64,000 nucleotides of DNA. Origin: Bacterioplanoides sp965219715 (lineage in GTDB: Bacteria > Pseudomonadota > Gammaproteobacteria > Pseudomonadales > Oceanobacteraceae). Each line of letters starts with the position of its first letter. The stretch's first letter is position 1. The translations under genes were made by a program, and so were the position numbers. This document shows positions 1-9,212 of this stretch, one piece after another. Location: positions 2,852,001 through 2,916,000 of the forward strand of contig NZ_OZ244785.1 in NCBI RefSeq assembly GCF_965219715.1, given 5' to 3'. Under the pieces are notes generated by a model. The model was not told the DNA's origin, made no database searches, and saw nothing but the letters and a program-made list of their open reading frames with translations.

Positions 1-306
1 CTGTTGATCTCTGCACTGCTGGTTTCTGTCAGTAGCTGGGCACTGGATCTGTCACAAGCAAAAAGCCAGAATCTGGTTGGCGAAAAAAATAATGGTTACC
101 TCGGGTTAATCGTCAGCAGCAATACTGACGCTGCTGCTCTGATTGCAGACATTAACCGTAAGCGCAAAGCCAAATATCAGAGCATTGCCAACAAGCAAAA
201 CACCCAGCTGGCTAACATCGAAAAAATTGCCGGTGAAAAATTAACCGCTAAAGCCAAAGCCGCAGGCCAGGCTTATCAGGATGCCAGCGGCAGCTGGAAG
301 AAGTAA
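1..306 (+). CDS. YdbL-like DUF1318 family protein, 5' end missing
   Basis: Open frame from the left edge to a TAA at 304-306; the start codon and first signal-peptide residues lie outside the window. What remains begins with a hydrophobic stretch ending SSWA-LD, which looks like the end of a Sec signal peptide, followed by about 85 residues typical of the E. coli YdbL family (VGEKNNGYLG; DINRKRKAKYQ; IAGEKLTAKAK; final GSWKK). YdbL is a small periplasmic protein encoded in E. coli with the envelope proteins YdbH and YnbE, so those genes may lie just upstream. It ends 11 bp before lemA and may be cotranscribed with it. Family assignment is from remembered similarity; the function is not established from sequence. 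Confidence 0.8.
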   Translation: MLISALLVSVSSWALDLSQAKSQNLVGEKNNGYLGLIVSSNTDAAALIADINRKRKAKYQSIANKQNTQLANIEKIAGEKLTAKAKAAGQAYQDASGSWKK

Positions 307-317
307 GGAGCCTTCAC

Positions 318-914
318 ATGGATATGAATACCATCATTGTACTGGTTGTGGTTGCGCTGCTGATTGTTTATATCATCGGTATCTACAACAAACTGGTTAC
401 CCTGAAAAACCGCTACGAAAATGGCTTTTCTCAGATTGAGGTGCAACTGAAACGCCGTTACGACCTGATCCCGAATCTGGTCGAAACCGCGAAGGCCTAT
501 CTGAAGCACGAGAGTGAAACTCTGGAAGCCGTTGTTGCTGCTCGTAATGAAGCCGCTGCAGGTTTAAAAGCTGCTGCACAACACCCGGGTGCCGCCGATG
601 CGATGAAACAACTGGCCGGTGCAGAAGGTGCGTTGGCCGGTGCCATGGGTCGATTAAATGTCACCATGGAAGCCTACCCGGATCTGAAAGCCAATCAGAA
701 TATGATGCAGGTATCGGAAGAGCTGAGCAGCACGGAAAATAAAATTGCCTTTGCTCGCCAGGCGTTTAACGATGCCGTAACAGCTTACAATACTTATCGT
801 CAGTCTTTCCCACCGGTATTTTTTGCCAGCAAATTTGGTCATCCCACGGATGCTGAATTACTCGAGTTTGAAGACAGCGCTCAGATTCAGGCAGCGCCTA
901 AAGTTTCTTTTTAA
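318..914 (+). CDS. lemA: LemA family protein
   Basis: A 198-residue protein with one N-terminal membrane segment (about residues 5-22) followed by the LemA signature: YNKLVTLKNRYENGFSQIEV, then LKRRYDLIPNLVETAKAY and a long helical region. An upstream AAGGAG at 305-310 supports the ATG at 318. LemA proteins are inner-membrane anchored with a helical bundle outside; their exact role is unclear, but they are often encoded beside M48 metalloproteases. The next gene here is such a protease, only about 60 bp away, so the two probably form one envelope-maintenance unit. Confidence 0.92.
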   Translation: MDMNTIIVLVVVALLIVYIIGIYNKLVTLKNRYENGFSQIEVQLKRRYDLIPNLVETAKAYLKHESETLEAVVAARNEAAAGLKAAAQHPGAADAMKQLAGAEGALAGAMGRLNVTMEAYPDLKANQNMMQVSEELSSTENKIAFARQAFNDAVTAYNTYRQSFPPVFFASKFGHPTDAELLEFEDSAQIQAAPKVSF

Positions 915-977
915 TCTCTATCCTTCCCGGCTCTTGCCGGGAAGTTGTTCTTTGCTCCATCTATTCAAGGTTTACCT

Positions 978-2933
978 ATGGATTTTTTCAGCCATCAGGA
1001 TCAGGCAAGAAAACGCACTGGTCAGCTGGTCGTTTTATTCTCCTTCGCCGTTATTACATTAGTCGTATTACTGAATTTGTTGCTTGCCGCGGTATTCTGG
1101 TACAGCGACGGCCAATATATACAAAGCGGTGACAATATTTTGCAGGCCATTCTCCGCTATATGACACCCGCATTATGGATTCAGGTCAGTGCCGGTGTAT
1201 TGGTGGTGGTTGGTGGCGCCAGCCTGTTTAAATGGCTGATGTTGCGCGGCGGAGGAAAAACCATTGCCGAATCGTTGGGTGGACGTTTATTAAATCCGGA
1301 CAGCCAGGAGTTTTACGAAAAACGCTTATTAAATGTGGTCGAAGAAATGGCCATTGCTTCCGGTATGCCGGTACCACCTGTGTATATTCTGCCGGACCAC
1401 AGCATTAACGCTTTTGCGGCTGGCTACCAACCATCTGATGCTGTGATTGGTGTAACAAAAGGCTGCATGGAGCAATTAAGCCGAGACCAGTTACAAGGAG
1501 TAATCGCCCACGAATTCAGCCATATATTTAACGGTGATATGCGGCTGAATATCCGCCTGATGGCAATTTTATTCGGTATTTTATTTATCGGCATGATTGG
1601 TCGCTTTATTTTTGAAGCGGCATTACGTGGCGGTGGCAGCCGTCGCTCTAACAACGAAAAAAGTAATCCAATTCCGTTTCTGGCACTGGGGTTTGCTCTG
1701 ATTGTTATTGGTTATGGCGGGGTATTTTTTGGTAATTTAATTAAAGCAGCGGTGTCACGTCAGCGTGAATTCCTGGCCGATGCTTCTGCCGTTCAATTTA
1801 CCCGTGATCCATCCAGCATTGGTGGTGCACTAAAAGTAATTGGCCATGGCGCGGGTTCTGAAATCGCATCGCCGGAGCGTGATGAAACATCACATTTATT
1901 CTTTGGTCAGGCGCTGCCATTCCGCTTTGGCTGGTTTCAGACACACCCACCGATTGAAGAACGTATTCAACGTGTTGATAAACACTGGGATGGTCAGTTC
2001 CTGGCACCACAATCACGTCAGCAGGCAGAACAGGAATCGCCGGAAATTGCTCAGCAAAGCAGTCAGGCTGAAAAGCTCGCTGCCATTGCCGGAACGGTGG
2101 CGGTAGCAGGTTCCGTTATAAGCGATATGGCGAACGATGCGCCAGCACAAGCGAGTACCGCCAGCTCCTTGCCAACAGCCGAACAAGCACTGCAAAAACT
2201 CACCGATGCCGCACACGAAACTTACAACGCCCGAGCCTTAGTCTTCGTATTATTATTGGCACCTGAAACACGCCTGGTACATGAGCAACAACTGGATTTA
2301 ATTCGCCAGAATCACGGCCAGGATTTATTCAAAAGCTGTTTGCGCTTACTTCAGTTAAGCAAATCTCTGGATGATAAAGAGCGTTTGCCACTGGTTGAAA
2401 AAGCCATCCCGGCATTGAAACAATTATCTGCAGATCAATATCAGGATTTCCGCCGTACCGTTGTTCAGCTGGCCAAAGCCGATGGTGAAATCGATATTTT
2501 TGAATGGTGTTTATATCGTCTTATTTTACGTTATCTCGAACCAACGTTTGAGGATGTAAAACCCGTTAAAGCCAAACACAGCAAGCCTGAAAAACTCTAC
2601 CCGGAGTTAGCCGTAGTACTGTCGTATCTGGCCCATTACGGCCACGATTCACAACAAGGCGCCGAACAAGCTTTTTCTGCTGCGGTAGAGGCTGCCGGTT
2701 TTGATGCCGAAAAACTCAAGCTGCAAACCGTCGACAGTAAAACACTGAAGCCGCTTAACCTGGCACTGGCAACATTAACCGAGGCCTATCCACACGTGAA
2801 AGGGCGCGCCATTAAAGCGATGGCCGCTTGTATAAATGCCGATGGCGAATTACGTGGTATTGAGCTGGACCTGGTACGAACTATGGCAGCAATTCTGGAG
2901 AGCCCGGTACCCGGGTTGTTCGAGCAAAAATGA
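978..2933 (+). CDS. M48 family membrane metalloprotease (HtpX-like) with C-terminal extension
   Basis: A 651-residue protein when started at the ATG at 978, which has AAGG at 966-969; an upstream in-frame TTG at 945 would add 11 residues and lacks a good ribosome site. There are two N-terminal membrane segments, then the zinc-protease motif HEFSH at residues 178-182 (catalytic E179), a second membrane pair, and the third-ligand region REFLADASA. This is the HtpX/Ste24 fold. The C-terminal half (about residues 340-651) is an extra cytosolic-looking region found in some M48 proteins near LemA, and includes a pattern resembling TerB-type helices (KADGEIDIFEW, INADGELRGIE). It probably acts in membrane protein quality control. 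Its end overlaps the next start codon by 4 bp (translational coupling). Confidence 0.9.
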   Translation: MDFFSHQDQARKRTGQLVVLFSFAVITLVVLLNLLLAAVFWYSDGQYIQSGDNILQAILRYMTPALWIQVSAGVLVVVGGASLFKWLMLRGGGKTIAESLGGRLLNPDSQEFYEKRLLNVVEEMAIASGMPVPPVYILPDHSINAFAAGYQPSDAVIGVTKGCMEQLSRDQLQGVIAHEFSHIFNGDMRLNIRLMAILFGILFIGMIGRFIFEAALRGGGSRRSNNEKSNPIPFLALGFALIVIGYGGVFFGNLIKAAVSRQREFLADASAVQFTRDPSSIGGALKVIGHGAGSEIASPERDETSHLFFGQALPFRFGWFQTHPPIEERIQRVDKHWDGQFLAPQSRQQAEQESPEIAQQSSQAEKLAAIAGTVAVAGSVISDMANDAPAQASTASSLPTAEQALQKLTDAAHETYNARALVFVLLLAPETRLVHEQQLDLIRQNHGQDLFKSCLRLLQLSKSLDDKERLPLVEKAIPALKQLSADQYQDFRRTVVQLAKADGEIDIFEWCLYRLILRYLEPTFEDVKPVKAKHSKPEKLYPELAVVLSYLAHYGHDSQQGAEQAFSAAVEAAGFDAEKLKLQTVDSKTLKPLNLALATLTEAYPHVKGRAIKAMAACINADGELRGIELDLVRTMAAILESPVPGLFEQK

Positions 2934-3550
2934 TGACGCTGAGAAAATACAATTATCGCCTGCTATTGCTACTGGTTACTACAACTCTACTTTGGGGTTG
3001 TAGTAAGCCGGCACTCGAACCACTTGCGTCAGACGGCGTTATTCTGGCTTTTGGTGATAGCCTGACGGCCGGTGTTGGCACCAGCAAAGATAAAAGTTAT
3101 CCAGCGGTATTGGAGTCATTAACCGGTCTGGAAATTATTAATGCCGGAATTTCCGGAGAAACGACCACCCAGGGCCTGGCCCGCTTGCCAAAAGTCATCG
3201 GTAAAACCAGCCCGAATCTGATGATTCTGATCGAAGGTGGTAATGATATTTTGCGCAATAAAAATTACGCACAAATACAGCAAAATCTGGACGACATGAT
3301 CACTCTGGCCAGGAGTGAAAATATTCAGGTCGTATTGTTAGGTGTACCGGAGAAAAAGCTGTTCTCATCTGCCGCTCCGTTTTATCAGCAACTTGCTGAC
3401 AAGCATCAGCTGGTTTACGACAATAATCTGATCAGTGATTTATTACATCAACGCTCACTGAAATCAGACCCGGTTCACCTTAACGCCCGGGGCTACGAGC
3501 AGATGGCACAGGGTATACACCAGTTACTACTGGATCATGGAGCGCTCTGA
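2930..3550 (+). CDS. GDSL esterase / TesA-like lysophospholipase, lipoprotein
   Basis: A 206-residue SGNH hydrolase. Block I FGDSLTAG carries the catalytic Ser, GGND is block III, and DPVHLNARGY near the C-terminus supplies the Asp/His pair; together these fit the TesA/arylesterase subfamily (thioesterase I, lysophospholipase L1). The N-terminus ends in a lipobox, LLWGC, so the protein is probably lipid-anchored rather than free in the periplasm as E. coli TesA is. The start overlaps the stop of the M48 gene (ATGA), so it is translated from the same message; a second ATG follows directly at 2933. Substrate cannot be deduced. Confidence 0.9.
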   Translation: MMTLRKYNYRLLLLLVTTTLLWGCSKPALEPLASDGVILAFGDSLTAGVGTSKDKSYPAVLESLTGLEIINAGISGETTTQGLARLPKVIGKTSPNLMILIEGGNDILRNKNYAQIQQNLDDMITLARSENIQVVLLGVPEKKLFSSAAPFYQQLADKHQLVYDNNLISDLLHQRSLKSDPVHLNARGYEQMAQGIHQLLLDHGAL

Positions 3551-3663
3551 GCAGATAAGACCGCCTTAACGTTACGAAACAAATGTGTCTCATATAATCC
3601 TATGGCGTTATCTGCCTTTCTGATAACGTCCTCAGCGAATATGAGCCTGTTCCGGAGTAACGA

Positions 3664-5364
3664 ATGGCAATCAAACACTCAACTTTACCTCTGTTATTAT
3701 CTGCCGCGCTGTTAAGTGCCTGTGGCGGCAGCTCCGGCGGTGACGGCTCGTCGTCACCCACTTCGCAAAAGCCCGGTCAGCAACAGCCAACGTCTCCCGG
3801 TGATAAACCGCAACCAAATCCTCAGCCTGAGCCACCAGCCCCCAGCAACGACGATGATAATGACGGAGTACTGAACGAGCAGGATATTGATGATGATAAC
3901 GATGGTTTAATCGAAATCTCATCAATCGCCATGTTTAATAACATTCGCTATAACCTGACAGGCAGCAGCTATCACGATGGTGATCAGGCTATAACCAGTG
4001 GCTGCCCAAATACGGAAACCATCAAAGGTTGTAACGGTTACGAGTTAACTCAAACTCTGAATTTCAGCCAATCAGAATTCGCTAAAGGCAAGGGCGATAA
4101 TCTTGGCTGGCAAGCCATCGGTAACTATAAAGCGCCATTCAAAGCCAAATTTGATGGCAACAACTTCACTCTGAAAAACTTTTATATCAATCAGAACCTG
4201 GAATATTCCGGACTGTTTGGCGCACTGCAGGATGCTTCCGTTGTTAATCTGAATATCGAAGGCGAACTGGTTGACAGAGGTGATACAAAATTCATTGGTA
4301 TGTTGGCTGGCTTTATCCGCTCGCCGGATAAGAACAGTCCCTCCGCAGGTATCATTCGTAATGTTCATGTATCCGGTCAGATTACGGCCAATAACAGTCG
4401 TGCAACCGGAGCATTAATTGGTGAGCAACGCTCGGGATATTACGCTGTTGAATACTGCTCCCCATTACCGTGCGATGATAAAATCATCGATATTCCTGCC
4501 GCCACAATTATCGCTGTTTCGTCAGAAGTAAATATCCGCACCCGTGGTGGCCGGGTAGGTGGTTTGGTTGGTATTAAATCCGGCGGTAGTCTGGTGTCAT
4601 CTTTTGCGAAAGGTGTTATCGAAAGTGAATATGCAACCCTTGGAGGTCTGGTTGGCGAATTAAAACCAGGGCCGAAGGAACATAAAAATCGTATTGTATC
4701 GAGCATGGCCAATAACTCACTGACCACCCAACGAGGTGCCGTTGCCGGTGGCCTGGTTGGTATCCAATATTTAGACACCGAAATCATTGCCAGCTACAGT
4801 GCCAATAACAAAGTTGCTTCGGATAAAAAAGCCGCTGGTTTTGTTGGTCAGTGGTCGTCTTCTTCCGGATTTACGACACAAAAATCCAGGATATTAAACA
4901 GCTACACCCGTAGCCAGAATATTAATGGTGGCAGTTTTATTCATGGGTTTTCCGCCGGGCTGTTTAACGGCAGGGGCCTTGGACCTGTTGTTGAGAACAG
5001 CTACTGGGATATCGATAAAACCAAAGACGGCACGGTGACGTCTTTCCAAACTAAAAAGAAAGTGATTCGTTCCAGTCACGGCGTGGGTTATAGCGCCAAT
5101 CAGTTGAAAGGATCAGAAGCTGTTAATAACCAAACGCCAGGTTATCGCACCGATGCGTCAGCAACCTTTGATGCACCATTTTATCACTGGCTACCGACCG
5201 ACTGGACGCCCACCACCAATGACGAAAAATTGCGGGTTTATTGTGATGATAATGGTGATGGCGTCATTCAGGACAATGAAAATACGGCCATCTGGAATAT
5301 GGGAAGTAACCAGCAATACCCGATTATTAACTGTATTGCCGCTGAGCATCAAAGTCGTGATTAA
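3664..5364 (+). CDS. GLUG-repeat surface lipoprotein
   Basis: A 566-residue protein with a signal peptide and lipobox (LLSAC, Cys about residue 19), a low-complexity Gly/Ser/Pro/Gln linker, and then a calcium-binding-type acidic tract (DDDNDGVLNEQDIDDDNDG). Repeats of the GLUG type follow (GGLVG repeated near residues 302, 321 and 360), as in some bacterial surface and adhesin-like proteins. ATG at 3664 is preceded by GGAG. It has its own 113-bp upstream region and a bidirectional terminator downstream. No enzymatic motif seen; an adhesin or surface-structural role is inference only. Confidence 0.75.
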   Translation: MAIKHSTLPLLLSAALLSACGGSSGGDGSSSPTSQKPGQQQPTSPGDKPQPNPQPEPPAPSNDDDNDGVLNEQDIDDDNDGLIEISSIAMFNNIRYNLTGSSYHDGDQAITSGCPNTETIKGCNGYELTQTLNFSQSEFAKGKGDNLGWQAIGNYKAPFKAKFDGNNFTLKNFYINQNLEYSGLFGALQDASVVNLNIEGELVDRGDTKFIGMLAGFIRSPDKNSPSAGIIRNVHVSGQITANNSRATGALIGEQRSGYYAVEYCSPLPCDDKIIDIPAATIIAVSSEVNIRTRGGRVGGLVGIKSGGSLVSSFAKGVIESEYATLGGLVGELKPGPKEHKNRIVSSMANNSLTTQRGAVAGGLVGIQYLDTEIIASYSANNKVASDKKAAGFVGQWSSSSGFTTQKSRILNSYTRSQNINGGSFIHGFSAGLFNGRGLGPVVENSYWDIDKTKDGTVTSFQTKKKVIRSSHGVGYSANQLKGSEAVNNQTPGYRTDASATFDAPFYHWLPTDWTPTTNDEKLRVYCDDNGDGVIQDNENTAIWNMGSNQQYPIINCIAAEHQSRD

Positions 5365-5380
5365 TCACCCACCTGAATAA

Positions 5381-5410
5381 AAAATGCCAGCGGAAATGCT
5401 GGCATTTTTT
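5381..5410. terminator. Bidirectional intrinsic terminator
   Basis: Stem ATGCCAGC (5384-5391) pairs with GCTGGCAT (5398-5405), flanked by an A-run on the left and a T-run on the right. It lies between two converging genes and can serve both. Confidence 0.88.
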
Positions 5411-5432
5411 ATTGCTTCTTTAACAGAAAGAA

Positions 5433-6722
5433 TCAGGCGCGACGGGTTTTAAAAGCATGGCCACCCATGCCTTTTAACGTCATCCAGACCGACTTCCAGG
5501 CGGACAGATTTTCTTTTGGCGCTTTGCCATCTGCCATACGATGAATCTGTTGCTCAAACCACACCAGGTCAATCATCATCATACGATCCAGTTCTTTCAA
5601 TCCGGTGCTGGGTACCGTAAAGCTCATTTGATAATTCACATTGGTCATCACCTGATTAGGCAGATCCGGTACCAGTGCCAATGGCCGGGCGATACCAATA
5701 AAGTCAGTGGCGCCAGAATCCAATGCTTCCTGCATCCCTTTAGCGCTACGGAAACCTCCGGTTACTGCTAGCGGAGTATCCACCAGCGTCCGTATTTTTT
5801 CAGCGTAATGCAGAAAATACGCTTCTCGCTGACGCGTACTTTCTTTTACGGTTTCATCGCGGCCTTTTTCTGAACCCATCATCGACGGATTTTCATAAGT
5901 ACCACCAGACACTTCAATTAAATCAATTCCGGCATCGGCTAATGCTTTAACCACCTGCATCGATTCTTCTTCGGTAAAACCACCTCGCTGGAAATCGGCA
6001 GAATTTAATTTAATCCCCACCGGGAAGTCATCGCCCACTTCTTTACGAATGGCTTTATACACTTCCAGCACAAAGCGCATGCGATTTTCGATACTGCCAC
6101 CCCATTGATCGTCTCGCTGATTATGGCGTGGCGACAAGAACTGGCTAACCAGATAGCCATGTGCACCGTGAATCTGCACACCGGTAAAGCCTACGTCTTT
6201 AGCCAGTCGTGCCGCGGTGGCGTAACGACCAATGACTTGCCAGACTTCCGCATCTTCCAGCGCACGTGGGGTTTTGAAGGCTTTATCCAGCCCGGCTCCT
6301 AATGCAATAGCGGATGGTGCCACCGGCTGCGGCGATAAAAACATCGGGCTCTGTTTGCCCGGGTGATTCAGCTGTGCCCATAAATGCGCGCCGCCCTGGG
6401 TAGCCGCTGCAGTCCAGTGACGAAACGCCTGAAGGTCACTCTGTTCATCCAGCACCACATTTTTGGGTTCGCCCAGCGCAGTACGATCCACCATGATATT
6501 GCCGGAAATATTGATACCAATACCCCCTTCAGCCCAACGCTGATAAACCGTTGCCAGACCCGGTTTAGGGTTGTGATTGTTGTCACCCAGCTGCTCACTC
6601 ATGGCTGACTTAAAGAACCGATTACGGATTACGACACCGTTTGCCAACGTCAGCTGGCTTCCCAGTCTCGCGGCATCACGCTGGCTGGCGCTGTCATTGT
6701 TTTTATCGATGGTTGCCGTCAT
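5433..6722 (-). CDS. Old Yellow Enzyme family NADH:flavin oxidoreductase (NemA-like)
   Basis: A 429-residue FMN-dependent TIM-barrel oxidoreductase. Visible family marks are RNRFFKSAMSE near the N-terminus, QLNHPGKQ, the substrate-anion-binding HGAHGYL, the typical FLSPRHNQRDDQWGGSIENR, and TGGF plus GIARPLA for phosphate binding. There is no C-terminal FAD/4Fe-4S domain, so it is a short OYE and not a dienoyl-CoA reductase. Such enzymes reduce activated alkenes, quinones and nitro compounds with NAD(P)H. GAGAGG sits upstream of the ATG. The gene lies 81 bp downstream of a TetR gene in the same direction, which together with the palindrome between them points to NemR-NemA-like control. Confidence 0.9.
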   Translation of the reverse strand: MTATIDKNNDSASQRDAARLGSQLTLANGVVIRNRFFKSAMSEQLGDNNHNPKPGLATVYQRWAEGGIGINISGNIMVDRTALGEPKNVVLDEQSDLQAFRHWTAAATQGGAHLWAQLNHPGKQSPMFLSPQPVAPSAIALGAGLDKAFKTPRALEDAEVWQVIGRYATAARLAKDVGFTGVQIHGAHGYLVSQFLSPRHNQRDDQWGGSIENRMRFVLEVYKAIRKEVGDDFPVGIKLNSADFQRGGFTEEESMQVVKALADAGIDLIEVSGGTYENPSMMGSEKGRDETVKESTRQREAYFLHYAEKIRTLVDTPLAVTGGFRSAKGMQEALDSGATDFIGIARPLALVPDLPNQVMTNVNYQMSFTVPSTGLKELDRMMMIDLVWFEQQIHRMADGKAPKENLSAWKSVWMTLKGMGGHAFKTRRA

Positions 6723-6747
6723 GTATCACCTCTCAGATCAGCCTATT

Positions 6748-6760
6748 AGACCGGTCGTCT
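6748..6760 (-). promoter_or_regulatory. Candidate TetR operator before the OYE gene
   Basis: AGACCGGTCGTCT contains the perfect palindrome GACCGGTC (6749-6756) and lies in the short gap between the TetR gene and the OYE start, 26 bp upstream of the ATG. AGACC/GGTCT half-sites resemble those reported for NemR in E. coli (from memory). Its place in front of the regulated gene fits an operator; binding is inference. Confidence 0.5.
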
Positions 6761-6803
6761 TGGAATTGATTTTAAAAAAAGGCCAACAGGCCCGAATCAC
6801 AAA

Positions 6804-7409
6804 TTAACGCTCAGAACTGTATAGCAGTTGCAGCATAGCGTCCAGCGTCTGCAGCGACCCATCACTGTTCATCTCCACCTTGATACGCACCAATGAACCC
6901 TGCCACTGGTTCCAGAACAGCTCAGCCAGCACTCTGGCCTCAATATCCTGGCGGAAATCACCCTGCTGCTGGCCACGACCGATAACTTTCTCTAAACGGG
7001 CAACCCAGCGTTCATAAAGGTTATCCAGCTGTTGCCTGCACTGATCACTGCTGGCGGCGATTTCAGACGCCATACTGCCGATCAGACAGGTCTGGCGATA
7101 TTCCTTACTTTCGATCACTTTCAACGCGGCAATTTGCAGGGTTTTCAGCACTTCAGCCGCTGGATAGTTCTCCGAACTGGCGAGAAAAGCATCCATCTTA
7201 GCGAATAAATCCGTTCCATAATTGGCAATAATTTCGGCGGCAAAATCTTCCTTACTACTGAAAAAATTATAAAACGAACCTTTCGGAACATTCGCTGCAT
7301 CAAGAATCTCTTTGATACCGGTGCCGTTATATCCCTTCTCCGACAGCATGGCGCCACCCAGTTCCAGCAGCTGCTGGCGGCTGTGTTCGCTACGTCGTGG
7401 TCGGGCCAT
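6804..7409 (-). CDS. TetR family regulator, NemR-like
   Basis: A 201-residue TetR-type repressor. The N-terminal helix-turn-helix is clear (LLELGGAMLSEKGYNGTGIK, then EILDAANVPKGSFYNFFSSK). The ligand domain includes QTCLIGSMASEI, which lines up with the segment of E. coli NemR that holds its redox-sensing cysteine (SGCLTVKLSAE). It sits directly upstream of an Old Yellow Enzyme gene with a palindrome in between, the same pairing as nemR-nemA. It probably represses that enzyme and is inactivated by electrophiles such as quinones, aldehydes or hypochlorite. The TetR call is firm; the NemR-like sensing is inference. Confidence 0.88.
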   Translation of the reverse strand: MARPRRSEHSRQQLLELGGAMLSEKGYNGTGIKEILDAANVPKGSFYNFFSSKEDFAAEIIANYGTDLFAKMDAFLASSENYPAAEVLKTLQIAALKVIESKEYRQTCLIGSMASEIAASSDQCRQQLDNLYERWVARLEKVIGRGQQQGDFRQDIEARVLAELFWNQWQGSLVRIKVEMNSDGSLQTLDAMLQLLYSSER

Positions 7410-7598
7410 AGATACCTCAGAGGATTGCGGTGTTAAAGAATTAAGGTGCTAGCTTACGGCCTGTAACAACTCAGAATCAATACGCTTGCTACGATCACAA
7501 AGTACTAACAGATGAAACAGCCTGGCCCATGATTTGTGCAGCCGGAGCGTATCAGTCTGTACTACAATGGGACTACATTATGGCATAAGGTAGTTTGC

Positions 7599-9212
7599 AT
7601 GCCCCTGAACCGACTGATCAGCAGTGCCCCTATACGTTGGACGTTGCAACGCCGCTGGGCAATGATCACCGGAGCCATACTTTCTGCATTATTGATAATT
7701 TTACTCGTAGTTGGCAGCATTCTGCTGCGTGACTGGAATCAACAAAGCGAGCAGGAATACCAGAATCTGAAACGCCTCGACCAAGCGATTCTGGCTGACG
7801 TCAATCTTTACCTCGGTCAACTTAACCGCCATTTCCCCCGACTGAATTGCAGTGACAAAGTAGTGCGTGCCATGCACAAGGCTGAATTTCACTCAACGTT
7901 TTTGCACGAATTCGCTCTGATCGTTGATGATCAGGTTGTGTGTACAAGCAGTCAGGGACGATTAGCAGAACCAACACCGGTGGTTGATCTGGATATCGGT
8001 GATCCGGATACCGGCGTTGGCTTCACTCGTTCAGCAAAAGTTCCGTTATTAGACGACACCTTCAGGCCGCTGGTTCGGGTTGGTCGTTTCCAGGCATTCC
8101 TGCGCGAGAGTGAATTACCGAAACCCCAGCATCCGTGGATTCAGCTGGCCGAGTTTCAGCGCGTTAATCAACAGCTGGTGTACGTCGCCGGTTTTGATGG
8201 CATTTTGCCGCAACGTTCACTTAATACCGGAGAAATGCAGTCCTGGTACGAAAGCGGCTATCGTGTCAGCGGCCAGTGCTTCCGACCGGAAACCTGCGCT
8301 CTGATTGCGCTTGATCTGGTGAGCTATTTTAAATCGCAGAACTCACTGATCTCTCTGACCGTTCTGATGTTATTGCTGGGACTGACGCTGGCTGCAGCCA
8401 TTGGTGCATTTCTGTATCAGGAATTTCAGCGTCCGGCACGGCGCATCAGCCGCGAGCTGGATTACGATTCCATTATTTGTCGCTACCAGCCCATTGTCAG
8501 TCTGACAAAAGGCCAGGTAACCGGCTGTGAAGTGTTATGTCGTTGGCAGCCGTCGGGCGGAAAGATGGTGATGCCTGATGAGTTTTTACCGTTAATTGAA
8601 AAAAATAATCAGCAAGCACAGCTGACTGAGTTAATGATACGCAAAGCTCTGAATGAATTAAAAAAGCTTGGTATCCAGTCGGATATTCGTATCTCTTTTA
8701 ATGCTTTTCCTAACGATATAACCGGTGGCACTTTGCTACCCACTTTGCGTGATTACGCCAGTGATTTATTGGATAACATCACCATCGAGCTGACGGAACG
8801 GGAAGTAGAAGATAAAAATGCGCTGGTAATGGGGATTCAGCAATTAAAGCAAGCCGGTGTTTGTATTGCGATCGACGATTTTGGCACCGGTTATTCGAAT
8901 TTTCAGCACCTGAAAGACCTGAACATTGATTACCTGAAAATCGATAAATCATTTGTCTGGTCTGCCAAGCCCGGCGAACCCAACTTATTAACCGCCATTA
9001 TGGATATTGCTCACCAATTGAATTTATTGGTGGTTGCGGAAGGTGTGGAAACCGAAGAGCAAAATCAATATCTGGCCAGTCTGGGTTCTCAGTTTGGCCA
9101 GGGATATTGGTTTGGCAGACCTCTGACGATTGAAGAGCTGGCAAAATTTATTGCACAGCATAACACTCCAGGTCATCAGCCACAGCCAGAGAGCCGTCAA
9201 ACTGCTTCCTGA
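7599..9212 (+). CDS. CSS-motif EAL c-di-GMP phosphodiesterase
   Basis: A 537-residue protein from ATG 7599 (AAGG at 7587-7590); a GTG at 7536 would add 21 polar residues before the first membrane segment and is less likely. The protein has a membrane segment at about residues 22-44, a periplasmic domain with conserved cysteines C84 (in NCSD) and C115 (in CTSS) typical of the CSS family, a second membrane segment near 255-275, and a C-terminal EAL domain. The active-site set is complete: EVLCRW in place of EALLR, ELTERE, IDDFGTGYSNF, LKIDKSF, VAEGVETEEQ. It should degrade c-di-GMP in the cytoplasm. In E. coli relatives, the CSS disulfide formed by DsbA/DsbB controls activity. The 3' end overlaps the convergent gene by 65 bp. 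Confidence 0.92.
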   Translation: MPLNRLISSAPIRWTLQRRWAMITGAILSALLIILLVVGSILLRDWNQQSEQEYQNLKRLDQAILADVNLYLGQLNRHFPRLNCSDKVVRAMHKAEFHSTFLHEFALIVDDQVVCTSSQGRLAEPTPVVDLDIGDPDTGVGFTRSAKVPLLDDTFRPLVRVGRFQAFLRESELPKPQHPWIQLAEFQRVNQQLVYVAGFDGILPQRSLNTGEMQSWYESGYRVSGQCFRPETCALIALDLVSYFKSQNSLISLTVLMLLLGLTLAAAIGAFLYQEFQRPARRISRELDYDSIICRYQPIVSLTKGQVTGCEVLCRWQPSGGKMVMPDEFLPLIEKNNQQAQLTELMIRKALNELKKLGIQSDIRISFNAFPNDITGGTLLPTLRDYASDLLDNITIELTEREVEDKNALVMGIQQLKQAGVCIAIDDFGTGYSNFQHLKDLNIDYLKIDKSFVWSAKPGEPNLLTAIMDIAHQLNLLVVAEGVETEEQNQYLASLGSQFGQGYWFGRPLTIEELAKFIAQHNTPGHQPQPESRQTAS

